Of a DNA stretch of 9,321 nt, positions 6,459-9,321 are shown piece by piece; position 1 is the stretch's first letter, and each line of letters begins with the position of its first letter. A program made the translations under genes and the position numbers. Location of the stretch: NCBI GenBank assembly GCA_044359885.1, contig JBIKLI010000164.1, forward strand, positions 1 through 9,321, read 5' to 3'. The notes under the pieces are model-generated. The model had not been told where the DNA came from. It made no database searches and was given only the letters and a program-made list of their open reading frames with translations. Source of the DNA: CAIOSQ01 sp044359885 (lineage in GTDB: Bacteria > Pseudomonadota > Alphaproteobacteria > CACIAM-22H2).

Positions 6459-7822
6459 CCGCCGCCTTCGTGACCGGCACCCTTGCCATCCGCTCGACGG
6501 TGCTGCGGCTCGCGGCTGGCTACGCCGCGCTGTTCGCCGGGCTGGCGCTGCTGCTGGCCGGCTACATCTACTGGCGGACCGAGACCTATCTGGCGCGCCA
6601 GACGGACCGGGCGATCCTGTTCGCGGCCGAGACCCTGCTGGAGCGCCATCGGCTGGGCGGCGTGCCGGCGCTGGCCCGGGCGATCGAGTACCGGCTGAAC
6701 GAGGAAGCCGACGAAGACGAGATCGTGGCCCTGGTCGACGACCGGCGGCGGGTCGTGGCCGGCAATCTCGAGGCGGCACCGGTCGAGACCGAACTCACAT
6801 GGTTCGAACTCGAGATCCTGCGCCGGCCGGCCAACGCCACCGCCCGGATGCTTCGCGTGCCGGTCGGCGAGGCCCACATGCTCTATGTCGGGCGCGACAT
6901 CCAGGTCCGGCTGGAGGTGCGCAAGGTGGTCGCCGAGACCCTTCTGTGGTCGATCCTGCTCGCGGTCGGCGCCTCGATCCTGGTCGGCCTGCTCGCGCGC
7001 CATCTTCTCGTCCGGCGCCTGGCGCGCATCTCCACGGTCGCGGACCGGGTGGTGCTCGGCGATCTCAGCCCGCGCGTCCCGCTGAGCGGGGCGGGGGACG
7101 AGTTCGACCGCCTCGCCGGCGACATCAACGTCATGCTCGACCGGCTGGTCGAGCTCATGGACGGCGTGCGCCAGGTTTCCGACGCGATCGCGCACGACCT
7201 GCGCACGCCGCTCGCCCGCCTGCGCGGCCGGCTGGAGGGGGCGCTGCGCGCCGCCGATTCGCCGCAGGCCTTCCGTGCCGCCGCCGAGGCCGCCCTGCAG
7301 GAGATCGACCAGGTCGTCCGCCTGTTCGAGGCGCTTCTGCGGATCGCCGAGATCGAGACCGGGCACCGGCGCGCCGCCTTCGTGCCGGTGGATCTCGCCG
7401 CCCTGGCGCAGGACATGGTGGAACTGTACCAGCCGCTCGCCGAGCAGCGCGGCCAGACGCTGACCGCGGCGCTGCGACCGGCGGCCTGCGCCGGCGATCG
7501 CATGCTGATGGCGCAGGCGGTCGCCAACCTGCTCGACAACGCGATCAAGCATATTCCCTCCGGCGGCGCGATCTCGGTCCAGACCGCGCAGCGCGACGGC
7601 GTCGCCGAGATCGCGGTCAGCGACGACGGTCCGGGCATTCCCGGCGGGGAACGCGACAAGGTCACACGGCGTTTCTACCGGCTCGAGACGAGCCGCTCGA
7701 CGCCCGGCAGCGGCCTTGGCCTGAGCCTCGTTCTTTCGGTGGCGAAGCTGCATGGCGGGCGGCTCGAGCTGGAGGACAACGCACCCGGCCTGCGCGCACG
7801 CCTGTGCGTCCCGGCCGGATGA
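6455..7822 (+). CDS. HisKA sensor histidine kinase (partner of the OmpR-family regulator)
   Basis: This 455-residue inner-membrane kinase senses a periplasmic signal and phosphorylates the regulator encoded just before it. Order: TM1 at about 17-39, a periplasmic domain of about 120 residues (40-161), TM2 at about 162-183, HAMP (about 184-235), HisKA with the phospho-accepting H247 in AIAHDLRTPLARLR, and a catalytic domain with N-box NLLDNAIKH (358-366), G1 DDGPGIP (390-396), F-box RRFYRLE and G2 GSGLGLSL (418-425). All catalytic motifs are present. The sensor domain has an acidic run, EEADEDE (83-89), and VVAGN (100-104). The GTG at 6455 is chosen because it overlaps the regulator stop (GTGA), the arrangement seen elsewhere in this window; a second in-frame GTG at 6470 is possible. 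Neither has a clear ribosome binding site. The reading frame is open for thousands of bases upstream, but that part is antisense noise. Confidence 0.93.
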   Translation: MTAAFVTGTLAIRSTVLRLAAGYAALFAGLALLLAGYIYWRTETYLARQTDRAILFAAETLLERHRLGGVPALARAIEYRLNEEADEDEIVALVDDRRRVVAGNLEAAPVETELTWFELEILRRPANATARMLRVPVGEAHMLYVGRDIQVRLEVRKVVAETLLWSILLAVGASILVGLLARHLLVRRLARISTVADRVVLGDLSPRVPLSGAGDEFDRLAGDINVMLDRLVELMDGVRQVSDAIAHDLRTPLARLRGRLEGALRAADSPQAFRAAAEAALQEIDQVVRLFEALLRIAEIETGHRRAAFVPVDLAALAQDMVELYQPLAEQRGQTLTAALRPAACAGDRMLMAQAVANLLDNAIKHIPSGGAISVQTAQRDGVAEIAVSDDGPGIPGGERDKVTRRFYRLETSRSTPGSGLGLSLVLSVAKLHGGRLELEDNAPGLRARLCVPAG

Positions 7823-7838
7823 CAGGACAGGTCCGCAC

Positions 7839-7843
7839 GGAGG
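7839..7843 (+). promoter_or_regulatory. Ribosome binding site GGAGG for the lipoprotein gene
   Basis: GGAGG stands 5 bases before the ATG at 7849. It is the clearest Shine-Dalgarno sequence in the window and favours that start over the in-frame ATG at 7819, which would overlap the kinase stop as ATGA but adds ten hydrophilic residues before the signal peptide. Confidence 0.6.
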
Positions 7844-7848
7844 TCGCC

Positions 7849-8406
7849 ATGCCAGACGCCAGACGCGGCATCGTCGCCGTTCTCCTCGCCGGCGCCGCGC
7901 TGGGCGGATGCGGGCCCGGTCCCATCTATTTCGGCGCCGACAGGAGCGCGCTCTACGACCCGCGGGAGATCATGTTCGCCGCCGCCCAGGGTCCGGTGCC
8001 GCTGACGATCCGGGGCGAGCCCTTCGCCGGCGTCGATCCCGAGACGGTCGCGCGCGCCGCGGCGACGGCGCTGGCCCGCGCGCCCGCCATGGCCCCGATG
8101 CGGCCGACCCGAGGCGATCCCGGACCGCGTTCGGTCGACTACCGGATCGTCCTGCTGTTCGGCGAAAGCCGGCCCGGCAGCGAGAACCCCTGCACCGCCC
8201 CACCGGGCCCGCGCGGCGAGGGCGTGGCGGCGACGATGGGATTCTGCATCGGCGAGCGGATGATCAGCGCCGTGCGCGGGCGCCTGACGGGCGAGATCCA
8301 GGGCCCTGACGACCCACGCTTCGCCGCGTTCCTCGCCGGTTTGACCGCGGCGCTGCTGCCGACCTACAACGCGTTCATGCAACGCTGCGTCCTGCCGAGA
8401 TGCTGA
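7849..8406 (+). CDS. Small uncharacterised lipoprotein with four extra cysteines
   Basis: I do not recognise a named family for this 185-residue protein. It begins with a classic lipoprotein signal peptide: basic n-region (MPDARRG), hydrophobic stretch IVAVLLAGAALGG and lipobox LGGC with C21 as the predicted lipidated residue. Residue 22 is glycine, not aspartate, so the E. coli inner-membrane retention rule does not apply and an outer-membrane location is possible. The mature part has a segment VDYRIVLLFGES (96-107) followed by AATMGFCIGERMIS (127-140), which resembles uncharacterised alphaproteobacterial lipoproteins; this is impression, not a search. Cysteines C115, C133, C180 and C185 could form two periplasmic disulfides. 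It lies between the sensor kinase and a PhyH oxygenase and overlaps the latter by 7 bases, so it is part of the operon. A role in signal sensing or envelope maintenance is only a guess. Confidence 0.82.
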   Translation: MPDARRGIVAVLLAGAALGGCGPGPIYFGADRSALYDPREIMFAAAQGPVPLTIRGEPFAGVDPETVARAAATALARAPAMAPMRPTRGDPGPRSVDYRIVLLFGESRPGSENPCTAPPGPRGEGVAATMGFCIGERMISAVRGRLTGEIQGPDDPRFAAFLAGLTAALLPTYNAFMQRCVLPRC

Positions 8407-9311
8407 GGCACGAAGCGATCCGGATCGCCGGCAAGCCGGTCCCCGCGGATCTGCTGGGGCCGTTGCACGCGCTGGCCGGCGAGCGTTCCGATCCCGCCGC
8501 GTGGCAGACGGCGCTCGACGCCGGCGGGCATGTCCTGCTGCGCGGCGCGCTCGTGCGCGATGCCGTCCTGGCGGCGCGCGCGGAGGTGTTCGGGCGGCTG
8601 GCCGAGGTCGGCGAGATCGCCGAACCGGCCGTGGACGGCATCGCCACCGGCCGCAGCCGGCGCGCGTCACGCCACCCGGATCAGGGCCGGTTCTGGCGCT
8701 CGGTCTGCGAGGGGCCGCGTCTGCGGGCCGTCTCGCACGGTCCGGCGCTGGGCGCGATCGCCGGCGCGCTGCTCGGACAGGCGGCGGAGCCCTTCGACTT
8801 CCTGTGGCTGCGCACGATGCTGGCCGGCCGTTCGAGCCCGCTGCATTTCGACCATGTCTACATGAACCGCGGTTCGGACCGGGTCCTGACCGCCTGGATC
8901 CCGCTGGGCGACGTGCCGCTCGAGGCCGGGCCGATCGTCTTCGTGGAGGGGTCGAACCGGTTCGCCGACCTCATCGGGCGCTATCGCGGCCTGGATGTCG
9001 ACCGCGAAACCATGCCGGGATCCTTCCCCGAGGATGCCGTCAGCTTCGCCGCCTCGCGGGGCGCGCGGCTCCTGACCGCCGATTTCCAGGCCGGCGACGT
9101 CGTCTTCTTCGACATGTTCTCGTTGCACGGGTCTTGCGATAACATGCTCGACGGCGGGCGTGTCCGGCTGTCCTGCGACGTGCGCTGGCAACCCGCCGGC
9201 GACCCGCGGGACGATCGCTGGTTCGGCGCGCCGCCGCCCGGTCATGGCGGTCGGAGCTATGGCGGCGTCAATTCGGCCCGGCCGCTGGGCGCGGAATACG
9301 TCGCGCGATGA
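8400..9311 (+). CDS. Phytanoyl-CoA dioxygenase (PhyH) family Fe(II)/2-oxoglutarate oxygenase
   Basis: This 303-residue protein is a non-haem iron oxygenase: such enzymes couple oxidation of 2-oxoglutarate to hydroxylation or related oxidation of a substrate. The double-stranded beta-helix shows the iron triad: H149 and D151 in SSPLHFDHVY (145-154) and the distal histidine H243 in FFDMFSLHGS (236-245). R254, 11 residues after H243, is placed to bind the 2-oxoglutarate carboxylate; R256 is the alternative. Between them AWIPLGDVPLEAGPIVFVEG (165-184) is the typical PhyH core. No signal peptide is seen, so it is cytoplasmic. The ATG overlaps the lipoprotein stop by 7 bases without a clear ribosome binding site, implying translational coupling. 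Members act on lipids, small metabolites, amino acids and antibiotics, so the substrate cannot be inferred from family alone; a membrane-lipid or osmolyte-like substrate would suit the envelope-sensing context but is speculation. Confidence 0.88.
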   Translation: MLRHEAIRIAGKPVPADLLGPLHALAGERSDPAAWQTALDAGGHVLLRGALVRDAVLAARAEVFGRLAEVGEIAEPAVDGIATGRSRRASRHPDQGRFWRSVCEGPRLRAVSHGPALGAIAGALLGQAAEPFDFLWLRTMLAGRSSPLHFDHVYMNRGSDRVLTAWIPLGDVPLEAGPIVFVEGSNRFADLIGRYRGLDVDRETMPGSFPEDAVSFAASRGARLLTADFQAGDVVFFDMFSLHGSCDNMLDGGRVRLSCDVRWQPAGDPRDDRWFGAPPPGHGGRSYGGVNSARPLGAEYVAR

Positions 9312-9321
9312 TCGCGCGACG
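9299..9321 (+). terminator. Perfect 10-bp inverted repeat around the PhyH stop codon
   Basis: CGTCGCGCGA (9299-9308) and TCGCGCGACG (9312-9321) are exact reverse complements separated by the 3-base loop TGA, which is the stop codon of the PhyH gene. The hairpin would be very stable. Whether a T-run follows cannot be seen because the window ends at the last stem base. It may be a terminator or may simply be coding sequence of an overlapping next gene. Confidence 0.4.
9308..9321 (+). CDS. Possible start of a further overlapping gene (edge fragment)
   Basis: ATG at 9308 overlaps the PhyH stop as ATGA, the pattern that links most genes in this window, and the frame stays open for the remaining four codons (M-I-A-R). 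Only 14 bases are visible, no ribosome binding site stands out, and the same bases form one arm of a hairpin, so the two readings compete. No function can be given. Confidence 0.25.

Noticed and set aside
5139..6779. Open - strand frame of 546 codons spanning mmcB, the divergent promoter region and the regulator
   Set aside because: It crosses the AT-rich intergenic patch and two motif-rich genes in other frames; it has no domain-like sequence.
6434..7753. Open - strand frame of 439 codons opposite the sensor kinase
   Set aside because: It is an antisense shadow; the + strand holds intact H, N, G1, F and G2 boxes.
3575..7822. A single + strand frame open for 1415 codons
   Set aside because: Only the part from 6455 is real (the sensor kinase). 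The upstream part runs antisense to the CNNM and mmcB genes and out of frame with the regulator; it has arginine/proline-rich low-complexity composition typical of high-GC shadow frames.
1..9321. A new defence, mobile or CRISPR-like system
   Set aside because: I looked for transposases, integrases, nuclease-helicase pairs, toxin-antitoxin pairs, reverse transcriptases and regularly spaced repeats and saw none; the gene content is metabolic, regulatory and envelope-related.

Overview
The window reads as a stretch of chromosome from a very GC-rich alphaproteobacterium (roughly 70% GC by eye, not computed). The clade call rests on an MmcB-type protein, an alphaproteobacterial-looking HisKA sensor kinase, dense packing of genes and frequent 4-base ATGA/GTGA gene overlaps. 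Nearly every base lies in a gene; the only substantial non-coding gap is the 130-bp divergent region at 5648-5777. I see no RNA gene, insertion sequence, CRISPR array or phage gene.

Region 1 (1-3816, + strand) is the downstream part of a surface-glycan operon. It holds a family 4 glycosyltransferase cut by the window edge, a WaaE/KdtX-like family 2 glycosyltransferase, a class I methyltransferase with four N-terminal cysteines, and a second family 4 glycosyltransferase of the WcaI-like kind. The last three are joined by 4-base overlaps, so they are probably co-translated. Together they would build and decorate a lipopolysaccharide core, O-chain or exopolysaccharide; the exact sugar cannot be read from sequence.

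Region 2 (5647 down to 3827, - strand) is a two-gene unit: mmcB (a PD-(D/E)XK-like protein tied to mitomycin C resistance in Caulobacter) followed after 33 bp by a CNNM/CorC-type membrane protein with DUF21, two CBS repeats and a CorC_HlyC domain. Its end meets the glycan operon tail to tail with only 10 bp between stops, and the two stop codons sit in a small inverted repeat.

Region 3 (5778-9321, + strand) is a compact operon: OmpR-family response regulator, HisKA sensor kinase, a small uncharacterised lipoprotein with four extra cysteines, and a phytanoyl-CoA dioxygenase-family (Fe(II)/2-oxoglutarate) enzyme. Stops and starts touch or overlap throughout, and the PhyH stop lies in the loop of a perfect 10-bp inverted repeat at the very end of the window. 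A two-component system co-transcribed with a lipoprotein and a PhyH oxygenase is the least ordinary association here. No component is a new family by inspection, and I do not claim a new system; the linkage is the best lead.
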